This document shows, piece after piece, positions 1 to 7,188 of a stretch of DNA of 64,000 nucleotides. The notes under the pieces are model-generated. The model saw only the letters and a list, made by a program, of their open reading frames with translations, was not told where the DNA came from and ran no database searches. Made by a program: the position numbers and the translations under genes. The DNA is from Chondrinema litorale (GTDB taxonomy: Bacteria; Bacteroidota; Bacteroidia; Cytophagales; Flammeovirgaceae), in NCBI RefSeq assembly GCF_026250525.1, contig NZ_CP111044.1:248001-312000 (forward strand). The letters run 5' to 3'. The first letter of the stretch is position 1. The number at the start of each line of letters is the position of its first letter.

Positions 1-5
1 CCATC

Positions 6-116
6 ATGTCAAAAGAAGTATTAAAAGAATCATTAAACATTGTAGAGTTAGAAGAAAGACACGAAATGACTGCTGTAGCAGCTGATGCTGATCGTTGCAT
101 CTATAGCGAAAAATAA
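6..116 (+). CDS. RiPP precursor peptide, copy 1 (IYSEK core)
   Basis: This is a 36-residue peptide beginning MSKEVLKESLNIVELEERHE and ending AADADRCIYSEK. It is too short for most gene callers but is supported by four more near-identical copies downstream. The charged N-terminal part (about residues 1-26, ending TAVAA) reads as a leader. The C-terminal ten residues read as a core with one Arg (R30) directly before the only Cys (C31). The 3' half and the following spacer are identical to copy 2, and the 5' half is closer to copy 5. It lies 5 nt from the window edge, so further copies may lie upstream. That it is a substrate of the arginase and protease downstream is inference from context. Confidence 0.8.
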   Translation: MSKEVLKESLNIVELEERHEMTAVAADADRCIYSEK

Positions 117-149
117 GTCGGACTTATTAACTTTCAATCTTTTAATTTG

Positions 150-238
150 TAAGTAGTATTTATTCGCAAAGCACATCTTTACAGATCCTTGTCTGTTCAT
201 TCGAACTCAAAATGTTTACGTGCAATAACGACTGCTTA
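150..238 (+). other. Structured RNA spacer after precursor copy 1 (repeated after copy 2)
   Basis: The spacer can fold into a long interrupted hairpin: 150-157 with 231-238 (TAAGTAGT/ACTGCTTA, one G-U), 160-164 with 224-228 (TTATT/AATAA), 171-174 with 220-223 (GCAC/GTGC), and an inner stem 181-185 with 192-196 (ACAGA/TCTGT). The identical sequence recurs 272 bp downstream. It may protect or process the short precursor transcripts; that is inference. Confidence 0.55.
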
Positions 239-277
239 TACCTCTAATATTTCATCCAAATTTAAAACTTTATCATC

Positions 278-388
278 ATGTCAAAAGAAATCTTAAAAGA
301 CGCATTAAACATCGTAGAATTAGAAGAGAGACACGAAATGACTGCTGTAGCAGCTGATGCTGATCGTTGCATCTATAGCGAAAAATAA
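278..388 (+). CDS. RiPP precursor peptide, copy 2 (IYSEK core)
   Basis: This 36-residue peptide starts MSKEILKDALNIVELEERHE and has the core AADADRCIYSEK. Its first 66 nt are identical to copy 3, and its 3' end plus spacer are identical to copy 1. It is therefore the centre of a recent 272-bp tandem duplication. R30-C31 are conserved. The start is ATG, 161 nt after the previous stop; that spacing is too long for translational coupling, so each copy probably uses its own initiation site. The function is inferred from the downstream maturation genes. Confidence 0.8.
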   Translation: MSKEILKDALNIVELEERHEMTAVAADADRCIYSEK

Positions 389-549
389 GTCGGACTTATT
401 AACTTTCAATCTTTTAATTTGTAAGTAGTATTTATTCGCAAAGCACATCTTTACAGATCCTTGTCTGTTCATTCGAACTCAAAATGTTTACGTGCAATAA
501 CGACTGCTTATACCTCTAATATTTCATCCAAATTTAAAACTTTATCATC

Positions 550-660
550 ATGTCAAAAGAAATCTTAAAAGACGCATTAAACATCGTAGAATTAGAAGAG
601 AGACACGAAATGACTGCCGTAGCAGCAGAAGCAGATCGTTGCACTATTACTCAAAAATAG
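550..660 (+). CDS. RiPP precursor peptide, copy 3 (TITQK core, mosaic)
   Basis: This 36-residue peptide has the copy-2 leader (identical over about the first 68 nt) joined to a different core, AAEADRCTITQK, shared with copy 4. It stops with TAG instead of TAA. The pattern is what gene conversion between a copy-2-like and a copy-4-like gene would leave. The ADRC motif is unchanged while the last five residues differ, which suggests R30-C31 is the functional centre and the tail is the variable part. Confidence 0.8.
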   Translation: MSKEILKDALNIVELEERHEMTAVAAEADRCTITQK

Positions 661-689
661 TATCCATTCATACTTTAATTTTACTTACA

Positions 690-767
690 GCAGGTGGTAA
701 TATCTTTTGAAAACAGATTATTTGTTACGCTTAGTAATACCTGTTCTATTGACTTGACACCGCTTGT
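690..767 (+). other. Structured RNA spacer after precursor copy 3
   Basis: The outer stem is GCAGGTGGT (690-698) with ACCGCTTGT (759-767), fully paired if G-U is allowed. The middle stem is AACAG (712-716) with CTGTT (741-745). The inner stem is GTTAC (724-728) with GTAAT (734-738). The same three-stem architecture is seen after copy 4, with substitutions that keep pairing. Confidence 0.6.
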
Positions 768-803
768 ATTTTTCAATTTTACATTAATTTAAATAGAAAT
801 ATC

Positions 804-914
804 ATGTCAAAAGAAATCTTAAAAGACGCATTAAACATAGTAGAGTTAGAAGAAAGACACGAAATGACTGCTGTAGCAGCAGAAGCAGATCGTTGCACTA
901 TTACTCAAAAATAG
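804..914 (+). CDS. RiPP precursor peptide, copy 4 (TITQK core)
   Basis: This 36-residue peptide is identical in protein sequence to copy 3 (leader MSKEILKDALNIVELEERHE, core AAEADRCTITQK) but differs at silent positions, so it is older than the copy 1-3 duplications. Its upstream and downstream spacers (661-803 and 915-1063) are related to each other and unlike the spacer between copies 1, 2 and 3. The stop is TAG. Confidence 0.8.
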   Translation: MSKEILKDALNIVELEERHEMTAVAAEADRCTITQK

Positions 915-947
915 TATCCAATTAATACCTTAATTATCTCGCTTACA

Positions 948-1025
948 GCAAGTGGTAACATCTCTTGAAAACAGATTTTTTGTTACGTTTTGTAATGCTT
1001 GTTCTATTGATTTGAAACCACTTGC
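948..1025 (+). other. Structured RNA spacer after precursor copy 4
   Basis: The outer stem is GCAAGTGGT (948-956) with ACCACTTGC (1017-1025), a perfect 9-bp stem. The middle stem is AACAG (970-974) with TTGTT (999-1003). The inner stem is GTTAC (982-986) with GTAAT (992-996). Compared with the copy-3 spacer, three outer-stem substitutions change G-U to Watson-Crick pairs or the reverse. Confidence 0.6.
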
Positions 1026-1063
1026 ATTTTTAAATTTTCGTTCAATTTTTAAATAAAAATATC

Positions 1064-1174
1064 ATGTCAAAAGAAGTACTTAAAGATTCATTAAACATAG
1101 TAGAGTTAGAAGAAAGACACGAAATGACTGCCGTAGCAGCTGATGCAGACCGTTGCATCTACAGCGAAAAATAA
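1064..1174 (+). CDS. RiPP precursor peptide, copy 5 (IYSEK core)
   Basis: This is the last gene of the array: 36 residues, leader MSKEVLKDSLNIVELEERHE, core AADADRCIYSEK. It uses different codons from copies 1 and 2 for the same core (for example GAC and TAC), so the IYSEK core type has been kept while the DNA diverged. Two stem-loops follow before the protease gene at 1380. The maintained amino-acid sequence with silent divergence is evidence that the peptide is translated and selected. Confidence 0.8.
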   Translation: MSKEVLKDSLNIVELEERHEMTAVAADADRCIYSEK

Positions 1175-1199
1175 TAGATAGAAGTTAACAAGTGTGTTC

Positions 1200-1282
1200 A
1201 CCGGGCTGGTGCTATCTGCCAGTCTGGTTCTTCAATTACTCTTACAATATCAGACATTAATCATTCTCTCTGATTAATGTCT
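1200..1282 (+). terminator. Two stem-loops between precursor array and maturation genes
   Basis: Hairpin 1 pairs ACCGGGCTGG (1200-1209) with CCAGTCTGGT (1219-1228). Hairpin 2 is a perfect 12-bp stem, AGACATTAATCA (1252-1263) with TGATTAATGTCT (1271-1282), with a 7-nt loop. No T-tract follows, so these look like partial attenuators or RNA-stabilising 3' ends that would give much more precursor than enzyme mRNA, not full terminators. Confidence 0.5.
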
Positions 1283-1379
1283 CGCTACACAATCAAAAAA
1301 ATTATTTAATAGGGTTGATGATGGATTAACTCTACAATCAACTGCTATTTCTTATTGTAAACTCTTTTAAACTTTCGCT

Positions 1380-2636
1380 ATGTATGAGTTAACAGCCTCC
1401 TATACCATAGAAGAAATTGATGCTTCTGGTAAGAAGAAGTTTTTACTAACTGTAAACGACAAACCATATTACGTAGGGGAGCTTGTATATTTAATTATCA
1501 GGTTTCTTTCCGAGAAAAAATCTACAGATGAGATGTTAGAATCTCTCAATAGATGGAGCAACAATCAATATAATTTTACCAAAGGCACTTTATTTGGAAT
1601 TATAGAACAGCATATTAAGCCGCTGGGCTTGTTTGAGAAAGCCATTCCGCAAGATCAAAAAAAGCAGCTACCGCTTACAGGCATTCAAGGTCAGTGGACA
1701 TTGGTAAAATTTGAGCATCTCAGAATATTTCTAGAAGTATTTAAATATGCATTTCACCCGGTAGTGTTTACCATATTGTTTATTGGATCTGCCGCAGTAA
1801 ATTATTTTTATGTAAATCAATTTTTGGGTGCTAATACCGCTACTGCAGCAGCACAAACTGGTGAGTGTTTAAGAAATGCCAATTATGTTTTGCTGTTTTA
1901 TCCACTTGCTTTTTTGGTATTGTTTTTCCACGAAATGGGCCACGCTGCTGCCTCTTATATGTATGGTGTAAAACCTAAGAATATTGGCTTCGGGTTTTAT
2001 CTTGCATTGCCTGTTTTGTATGCTGATATTACTGGCGTTTGGAAGTTGAATCGCTGGAAAAGAACCATTATTAATTTAGGTGGTATTTACATGCAATTGC
2101 TCATAAACACGGTGATTTTTTATGTGCTTCGCTATTTAACCGACAGTACAGTAATTGAAGTGTTGATGTATATCATCATCTTAAACATGGGCACAGTGGT
2201 AATAAATCTAAATCCATTTTTTAGGTTCGATGGTTACTGGATTTACAGCGACTTGTTTAATCTGCCAAATCTGAGAAAGCAATCTAATGTATACTTGTTG
2301 AAAGCTATAAAGTATTTGTTTCCAAAAGCACCGATTAATCTGAATGAAAATGCTTTAAAAAACATCAACTTAAAAAATCCATTTTTGATAGTTTACTCTG
2401 TATTGAAGTATGCATTTTTTATCTACATAGCTAAGTTTATCGTGATACTAATTGCTCAATCTATTATGGATTTAAGCTTGGTTTTTAGCCAGATGGCAGC
2501 GATGGATTTTTCAATATGTGCGATTGAGTTTTATGCCAAAACGTGTTTCTCTTTGGGAGTAATTACTTACTTCTCTTACAAGTATACTAAGGTTTCTCGC
2601 AATTATGTTCGTAACATTAGAGCGCAAAAAGTATGA
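1380..2636 (+). CDS. M50-like membrane zinc metalloprotease with RRE-like N-terminus
   Basis: This 418-residue protein is likely the inner-membrane peptidase of the RiPP locus. Residues 1-90 are soluble and resemble the PqqD/RRE fold used to bind leader peptides. Hydrophobic segments follow from about 125. The zinc motif HEMGH (H184, E185, H188) lies in a membrane segment, and NPFFRFDGYW (around 278-287, D284) is the second M50 motif with the third ligand. A further membrane helix lies near 345-365 and a basic tail ends the protein. Site-2-protease-type proteins of this layout are known in RiPP operons. Cleavage of the leader or release of the product is inferred. The gene overlaps the next one by 4 nt (ATGA), so the two are translationally coupled. 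Confidence 0.75.
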   Translation: MYELTASYTIEEIDASGKKKFLLTVNDKPYYVGELVYLIIRFLSEKKSTDEMLESLNRWSNNQYNFTKGTLFGIIEQHIKPLGLFEKAIPQDQKKQLPLTGIQGQWTLVKFEHLRIFLEVFKYAFHPVVFTILFIGSAAVNYFYVNQFLGANTATAAAQTGECLRNANYVLLFYPLAFLVLFFHEMGHAAASYMYGVKPKNIGFGFYLALPVLYADITGVWKLNRWKRTIINLGGIYMQLLINTVIFYVLRYLTDSTVIEVLMYIIILNMGTVVINLNPFFRFDGYWIYSDLFNLPNLRKQSNVYLLKAIKYLFPKAPINLNENALKNINLKNPFLIVYSVLKYAFFIYIAKFIVILIAQSIMDLSLVFSQMAAMDFSICAIEFYAKTCFSLGVITYFSYKYTKVSRNYVRNIRAQKV

Positions 2637-3874
2637 TAGATTACGCCATCACCAGCTTAATGAAATCTCCCTTTACAGAGATTGACTGGCAGCCAAATGG
2701 CAAAGCCAAAGTTTACAGCATTATCAGCGGAAATATGTTTGAAGTAGGGCCGATGATAGTCGATATACTCGAATATGTAAAGAAGCCTCGTTTGTTTACA
2801 GAGATTGAAAAACACTTTGACTTGCAAGATGCCTTATTAGAAAAAACGATTGCTTTTCTTTTGTCTAAAGGATTGGTACTTGATACTGAAATGCAGGAAG
2901 AAGCAACTATTACAGTAACTCCTGTAGCAAACAGGCTTTTTAATACTGGCAATCTTTTGTTAGATCAAAATCACTCATCGAACTCTCAAATTTCTTTTGT
3001 AGGTGTGCCTTTTGGTAAGGGAAATAATGAGTCTACAGGATCTAGAAATTTTCCTTATAAGCTGCGCGAAATGGTGAAGCATTATAAGATTAATTTGAAT
3101 AAAAGTGCAAAAGCAGAAGACTTTAAATTTCTAGATGGAGAGACAGATTTCACGAATCTGGCTAATTTATTTCAGCAAGAGCTGATTAAAGATTATGGCA
3201 ATATCTTTATCAATACAAGTGAAGAAGGAAACTTTGTGTACGATAAAATATTCACCATTGCCAATGAGCTTTTCAGTAAAAAAGTAGTTCCGTTTTTTTT
3301 GGGTGGCGATCATTCAATTAGTTATCCATTAATAAAAGCTGCATTAAATAATTATTCCGATCTGCATGTCATTCATTTTGATGCTCACACAGATACCTAC
3401 GGATCGCGATACGATTATTTAACGCATCGTAACAAAACACACCATCATGGTAATTTTGTTTCTAAATGCTTAGAAGACTCCCGATTCAATCAAATTTATC
3501 AGTTTGGAATTAGGGGAATTTCTAACATGGGGCAAAGGCCAGAAGCCCGACAAAAAATCTACTGGTTTAGTGATATAAAAAGAGCGATGGATGCAGGAAA
3601 AACTTTCGATTTGCCAACAGATGTTCCTTACTATGTCACTTTTGATATTGATGTGCTTGATCCATCTGTGGCTCCAGGTACTGCAACGCCAGTTCCGGGT
3701 GGTTTCAATTTCGAAGAGATAAAGCAATTATTTTCGGTTGTATTGCAAAACAAAAATATAATCGGTCTAGATCTGGTAGAAAGCAATCCAGATTACGACA
3801 AAGAAAACCTCACAATGCAAACCGCCATACAAACAATTCTTTATCTCCTAAACCTGATTAACATCAAAAATTAA
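2633..3874 (+). CDS. Putative peptide arginase (RRE-like domain fused to arginase fold)
   Basis: This is a 413-residue two-part protein. Residues 1-90 look like a PqqD-type winged-helix peptide-binding domain. From about 118 on it is an arginase/agmatinase/formiminoglutamase-family enzyme with all six manganese ligands: H227 in GGDHS, D250, H252 and D254 in FDAHTD, D338 and D340 in FDIDVLDP. E383 in GLDLVESNP is also present. Free-arginine arginases lack the N-terminal extension. Here the position directly behind the precursor array and protease points to conversion of the core Arg (R30) into ornithine, as shown for OspR-type peptide arginases. An ordinary ureohydrolase acting on a small molecule is the alternative. 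Confidence 0.75.
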   Translation: MIDYAITSLMKSPFTEIDWQPNGKAKVYSIISGNMFEVGPMIVDILEYVKKPRLFTEIEKHFDLQDALLEKTIAFLLSKGLVLDTEMQEEATITVTPVANRLFNTGNLLLDQNHSSNSQISFVGVPFGKGNNESTGSRNFPYKLREMVKHYKINLNKSAKAEDFKFLDGETDFTNLANLFQQELIKDYGNIFINTSEEGNFVYDKIFTIANELFSKKVVPFFLGGDHSISYPLIKAALNNYSDLHVIHFDAHTDTYGSRYDYLTHRNKTHHHGNFVSKCLEDSRFNQIYQFGIRGISNMGQRPEARQKIYWFSDIKRAMDAGKTFDLPTDVPYYVTFDIDVLDPSVAPGTATPVPGGFNFEEIKQLFSVVLQNKNIIGLDLVESNPDYDKENLTMQTAIQTILYLLNLINIKN

Positions 3875-4000
3875 ATTTCACTACCAATTCTGATGGCTTT
3901 GTTTCGGTCATCAAAAAATCAATTATCACTCAAAAACATTAAAAGCAGAATTCAATCGACAATTACAGTCTTAGCAGGCGATTATTAAACTTTATAAATC

Positions 4001-6187
4001 ATGAAAGCATTATTACTTAACATTTTATTTGTGCTTGCAAGTACGTTTTTGTACGCACAAACTACCATACAAGGGTATGTAAAAGACAAAAGAAACAATC
4101 CCATTGTGGGTGCCAATGTATATATTAAAGATAGTTACGATGGCACCACATCTAGACCCGACGGATTTTTCACTTTTACCACGCGTAAAACCGGGGAGCA
4201 AACACTGGTTTTCCATTTGATGGGATTTAAAGACAGCGAACAGAAAATTACAGTTGGCTCAGAACCGATAGAAGTTTCTGGAAGCATGGAAGAGATGTTT
4301 TTAGAACTTGCTGAAGCAACAGTCACCGCATCTCGCTATTTTGAAGCAAGTGATCAAAACCGAGCTACTGTATTAAAACCCATAGATATAATGACCATCG
4401 GAGGTTCTAATTCAGACATCACATCAGCATTAAGAACCATGCCCGGCACACAACAAATTGGCGAACAAGAAGGCTTGTTTGTAAGAGGAGGAACCGGCGA
4501 TGAAACCAAGATATTTGTAGATGGATTAATGGTAAATAACTTTTACCAAAGAGGCACGCCAGGTGTATCGCAAAGAGGTCGTTTTTCTCCCGATTTATTT
4601 AAAGGTTCGCATTTTAGTAGTGGTGGTTATTCTGCTATGTACGGTCAAGCATTATCATCTACACTGATACTCGAAACACAAGATTTACCAGAGCAAAGTA
4701 CCACAGAAGCTTCCATTACATCAGTAGGAGTAAGCGCAGACTTGAACCTACTTGCCAAGAACGAAAAATCATCATTTACTTCCTCAGTAAATTATATGAA
4801 TTTGGCACCTTACTACAATGTGGTAAAACAGTCGAAAGACTTTGTGAAAATGCCAGAATACTTAAACGGATCTGTCAATTTTAGAACCAAGACTTCTAAA
4901 ACAGGCATGCTTAAATTTTTAGGTATGTATGGGACTAGTGCCGTTTCTTTAAATGAAAATAGTCTGGATTATTTGGGTAATAAAGACTTTGCAGATGTAG
5001 ATAACTCGAATATCTATACCAACTTAACTTACAGCGATTGGTTAAAAGACGATCTCAAAATTAACACAGGACTTTCTGCAAGTACCAATACCGATAAGTA
5101 CTATACCGAAGTAAGAGGAGATGACCAAATACACAGCAAACAAGGTGTAAAATATGGTTCTCAGTTGTACCAAGCGAGAACAGTTTTAACCAAATATTTC
5201 AGCAATTACTTCGAGCTTAATTTTGGAGGTGAAGTACAACATGTGGCAGAAAATTCAACATGGAGCGATGTGGAATCAGGAAGCGATTCTGTAGCAGGTT
5301 TTACAGATAATTTTTCTTCAGTATTTATCGAAAGTAATATTGAATTAGTTAAGAACTTGAAGGCAAGAGCCGGTGTAAGAATGGAATATTCTTCGCTCTT
5401 ACAAAAAATGAATATAGCTCCAAGGCTTTCTCTAGCCTATTTACTGAGCGAACAAGAGCAGTTTTTAGTTTCTTATGGACAATATTACCAAAAGCCAAAT
5501 AGAGAGTATTTGTATTACGATGGACTTGATTACGGTAGAAGCGACCATTACATTGTGAGTTATCAGAAAAGAAGTGGTTTGCGTACGATTCGCACAGAAA
5601 TATTCTACAAAAAATATCATAACCTAATAGAAACTGTTCCTAGTGTCAACAATGGTGGATATGGATATGCAAAAGGTTTTGAATTGTTTTGGAGAGACAA
5701 AAAGACCGTAAGAAATCTGGATTATTGGGTGTCTTATTCTTATCTCGATACTAAGAGAAAGTTTATGGATTATCCGATATTGGCTCAGCCAACTTTTGCC
5801 GCTAACCACACAGCTTCTTTGGTAATGAAAAGATACATTCCCGAACTTTCTTTGAGCACTGGTTTAACTTATAGTTATAGTTCTGGTCGTCCGTACTTTA
5901 ACCCAAACAGACCAGATAGTGAGTTCCTTTCAGACAAAGTGCAGAATTACCACAATGTGAGCTTCTTACTGGCATATCTTACCAAGATTAGAAAAGCCAA
6001 TGCCATTGTAGTGCTTTCTATGAGCAATCTTCTAGGTAGTAAGCAAGTGTTTGGTTACGAATACTCAAATGTAGATACGGGAATTAGGAGAGAAGTTACT
6101 CCTTTGGCTCCAAGATTCGTGATGATGGGCGTATTCTTAACATGGGGAATGGATAGAAGACAACAAACTATAGACGGTTTATTGTAA
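4001..6187 (+). CDS. TonB-dependent receptor of the RiPP locus
   Basis: This 728-residue outer-membrane receptor has a signal peptide (1-20, ending LYAQ), a CarboxypepD_reg-like domain (about 21-105), a plug domain (about 110-235, with VRGGTGDETKIFVDGL) and a beta-barrel to near residue 715. It lies 126 bp behind the arginase on the same strand with no terminator seen between them, so it is probably co-transcribed. It may take up, or help release, the mature peptide or a metal/nutrient complex of it. There is no STN domain and no FecI/FecR pair beside it, so self-signalling is unlikely. The ligand is unknown. Confidence 0.8.
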   Translation: MKALLLNILFVLASTFLYAQTTIQGYVKDKRNNPIVGANVYIKDSYDGTTSRPDGFFTFTTRKTGEQTLVFHLMGFKDSEQKITVGSEPIEVSGSMEEMFLELAEATVTASRYFEASDQNRATVLKPIDIMTIGGSNSDITSALRTMPGTQQIGEQEGLFVRGGTGDETKIFVDGLMVNNFYQRGTPGVSQRGRFSPDLFKGSHFSSGGYSAMYGQALSSTLILETQDLPEQSTTEASITSVGVSADLNLLAKNEKSSFTSSVNYMNLAPYYNVVKQSKDFVKMPEYLNGSVNFRTKTSKTGMLKFLGMYGTSAVSLNENSLDYLGNKDFADVDNSNIYTNLTYSDWLKDDLKINTGLSASTNTDKYYTEVRGDDQIHSKQGVKYGSQLYQARTVLTKYFSNYFELNFGGEVQHVAENSTWSDVESGSDSVAGFTDNFSSVFIESNIELVKNLKARAGVRMEYSSLLQKMNIAPRLSLAYLLSEQEQFLVSYGQYYQKPNREYLYYDGLDYGRSDHYIVSYQKRSGLRTIRTEIFYKKYHNLIETVPSVNNGGYGYAKGFELFWRDKKTVRNLDYWVSYSYLDTKRKFMDYPILAQPTFAANHTASLVMKRYIPELSLSTGLTYSYSSGRPYFNPNRPDSEFLSDKVQNYHNVSFLLAYLTKIRKANAIVVLSMSNLLGSKQVFGYEYSNVDTGIRREVTPLAPRFVMMGVFLTWGMDRRQQTIDGLL

Positions 6188-6304
6188 TCGACATTTACGT
6201 TGATAACTGATTTGATAAAGATATTTATTAGTGATTTCACTAATTGAAGACCTGATTTATAAAGTAGTATTATAGCTCGTTTGCTTTTCTGCTATAATTC
6301 AAAC

Positions 6305-6336
6305 AATCAATCCGTGGTGTTATCTGCGGATTGATT
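6305..6336 (+). other. Stem-loop between receptor and thioesterase genes
   Basis: AATCAATCCG (6305-6314) pairs with CGGATTGATT (6327-6336), a perfect 10-bp stem with a 12-nt loop and no strong T-tract. It may tune read-through into the thioesterase gene. Confidence 0.45.
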
Positions 6337-6373
6337 CTCAAATTACATTTCTAAATTACACAATCTTAAACTT

Positions 6374-7144
6374 ATGGAAAAAGCCAAATTAATATGCCTC
6401 CCATATGCAGGAGGAAGCAGGTTTGCTTACAAACAATTTGTAGAAATGGCTCCATCCAGTTTACAAATTATACCTGTTGATTTACCGGGAAGAGGAACTC
6501 GGTTTAGTGAGCAATTGATTTATAATCCGGATAAAATAATTGATGATATACTCTATCAAATAGAATCTTATTTAAAGCCACCTTACGCCATTTATGGCCA
6601 TAGCATGGGGACTTTATTGGCTTATTTGCTTACCAAAAAGATTACCCGAAGTAGGCTTCCTTTGCCCTTGCATTTGTTTCTGTCTGGTGGTAAAGCGCCA
6701 TCTACTTTAGAAGATGAACCAATATTAAAAGTGCTTGATAAACAAGAGTTTATAACCCAACTGATAGAAATTGGAGGAATACCTGAAAAGGTGTTGAATA
6801 GCCCAAGATTGATTAAAATACTTAAACCAATCTTGCAGGCTGACTTTCAGGTAATCAAAAACTTTAACTATCAAAAAACTCCACCATTCAATTTACCTAT
6901 TACGCTGTTGTTGGGTACCGATGAGAATATTACCACTCACCAAATTGCCGATTGGCAAGTAGAAACTAGTAAAAAGGTGGAGGTAGTTTGGTTTCCTGGT
7001 GGGCATTTCTTCTTGTTCGATCATACCAAAGAAATTCTTGAACTCATAGCCAGCAACCTACAATTGCATCAAAAACCAACATCTAAAGTCTTAAATTTTG
7101 TTCCTAATCAATCGATGAAAAGTGTCGTTAAAGTGATGTACTAA
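6374..7144 (+). CDS. Type II thioesterase-like alpha/beta hydrolase (GrsT family)
   Basis: This 256-residue cytoplasmic hydrolase has the type II thioesterase signature: N-terminal CLPYAGGS, DLPGRG at 36-41, the nucleophile elbow YGHSMG with S77, D182 in GTDEN and H210 in PGGHFF. Members of this family normally clear or release acyl chains from carrier proteins of NRPS/PKS lines (GrsT, RifR). No NRPS, PKS or carrier protein is in this window. Its place at the end of the RiPP group, before a terminator, makes it either a hydrolase recruited for peptide release or editing, or an unrelated neighbour. The role is undetermined. Confidence 0.75.
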   Translation: MEKAKLICLPYAGGSRFAYKQFVEMAPSSLQIIPVDLPGRGTRFSEQLIYNPDKIIDDILYQIESYLKPPYAIYGHSMGTLLAYLLTKKITRSRLPLPLHLFLSGGKAPSTLEDEPILKVLDKQEFITQLIEIGGIPEKVLNSPRLIKILKPILQADFQVIKNFNYQKTPPFNLPITLLLGTDENITTHQIADWQVETSKKVEVVWFPGGHFFLFDHTKEILELIASNLQLHQKPTSKVLNFVPNQSMKSVVKVMY

Positions 7145-7153
7145 CAATAACCT

Positions 7154-7188
7154 ACCTCTCTGATAAGTTTTGCACTGTCAGAGAGGTT
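7154..7188. terminator. Terminator hairpin after thioesterase
   Basis: ACCTCTCTGA (7154-7163) pairs with TCAGAGAGGT (7179-7188), 10 bp perfect. It lies between the convergent thioesterase gene and the 7187-7603 gene and probably ends the RiPP operon. Confidence 0.65.

Larger units (their letters stand above)
6..617 (+). repeat. 272-bp tandem duplication covering precursor gene plus spacer
   Basis: By direct reading, positions 57-345 match 329-617 without a mismatch, a period of 272 bp (111-bp gene plus 161-bp spacer). The spacers 117-277 and 389-549 are identical. Outside the identical run the gene copies differ at scattered positions. The array is too long per unit, and codes for protein, so it is not a CRISPR. 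Confidence 0.85.

Noticed and set aside
6..1174. Repeated units at the start as a CRISPR array or integron cassette array
   Set aside because: The 272-bp units encode conserved peptides and the spacers are repeated rather than unique. The hairpin spacers lack the GTTRRRY/RYYYAAC core sites of attC, and no integrase or cas gene is present.
2633..3874. Ordinary arginase or agmatinase of central metabolism
   Set aside because: It cannot be excluded, but the 90-residue PqqD-like N-terminal extension and the coupled position behind a protease and precursor array are unusual for a housekeeping enzyme.
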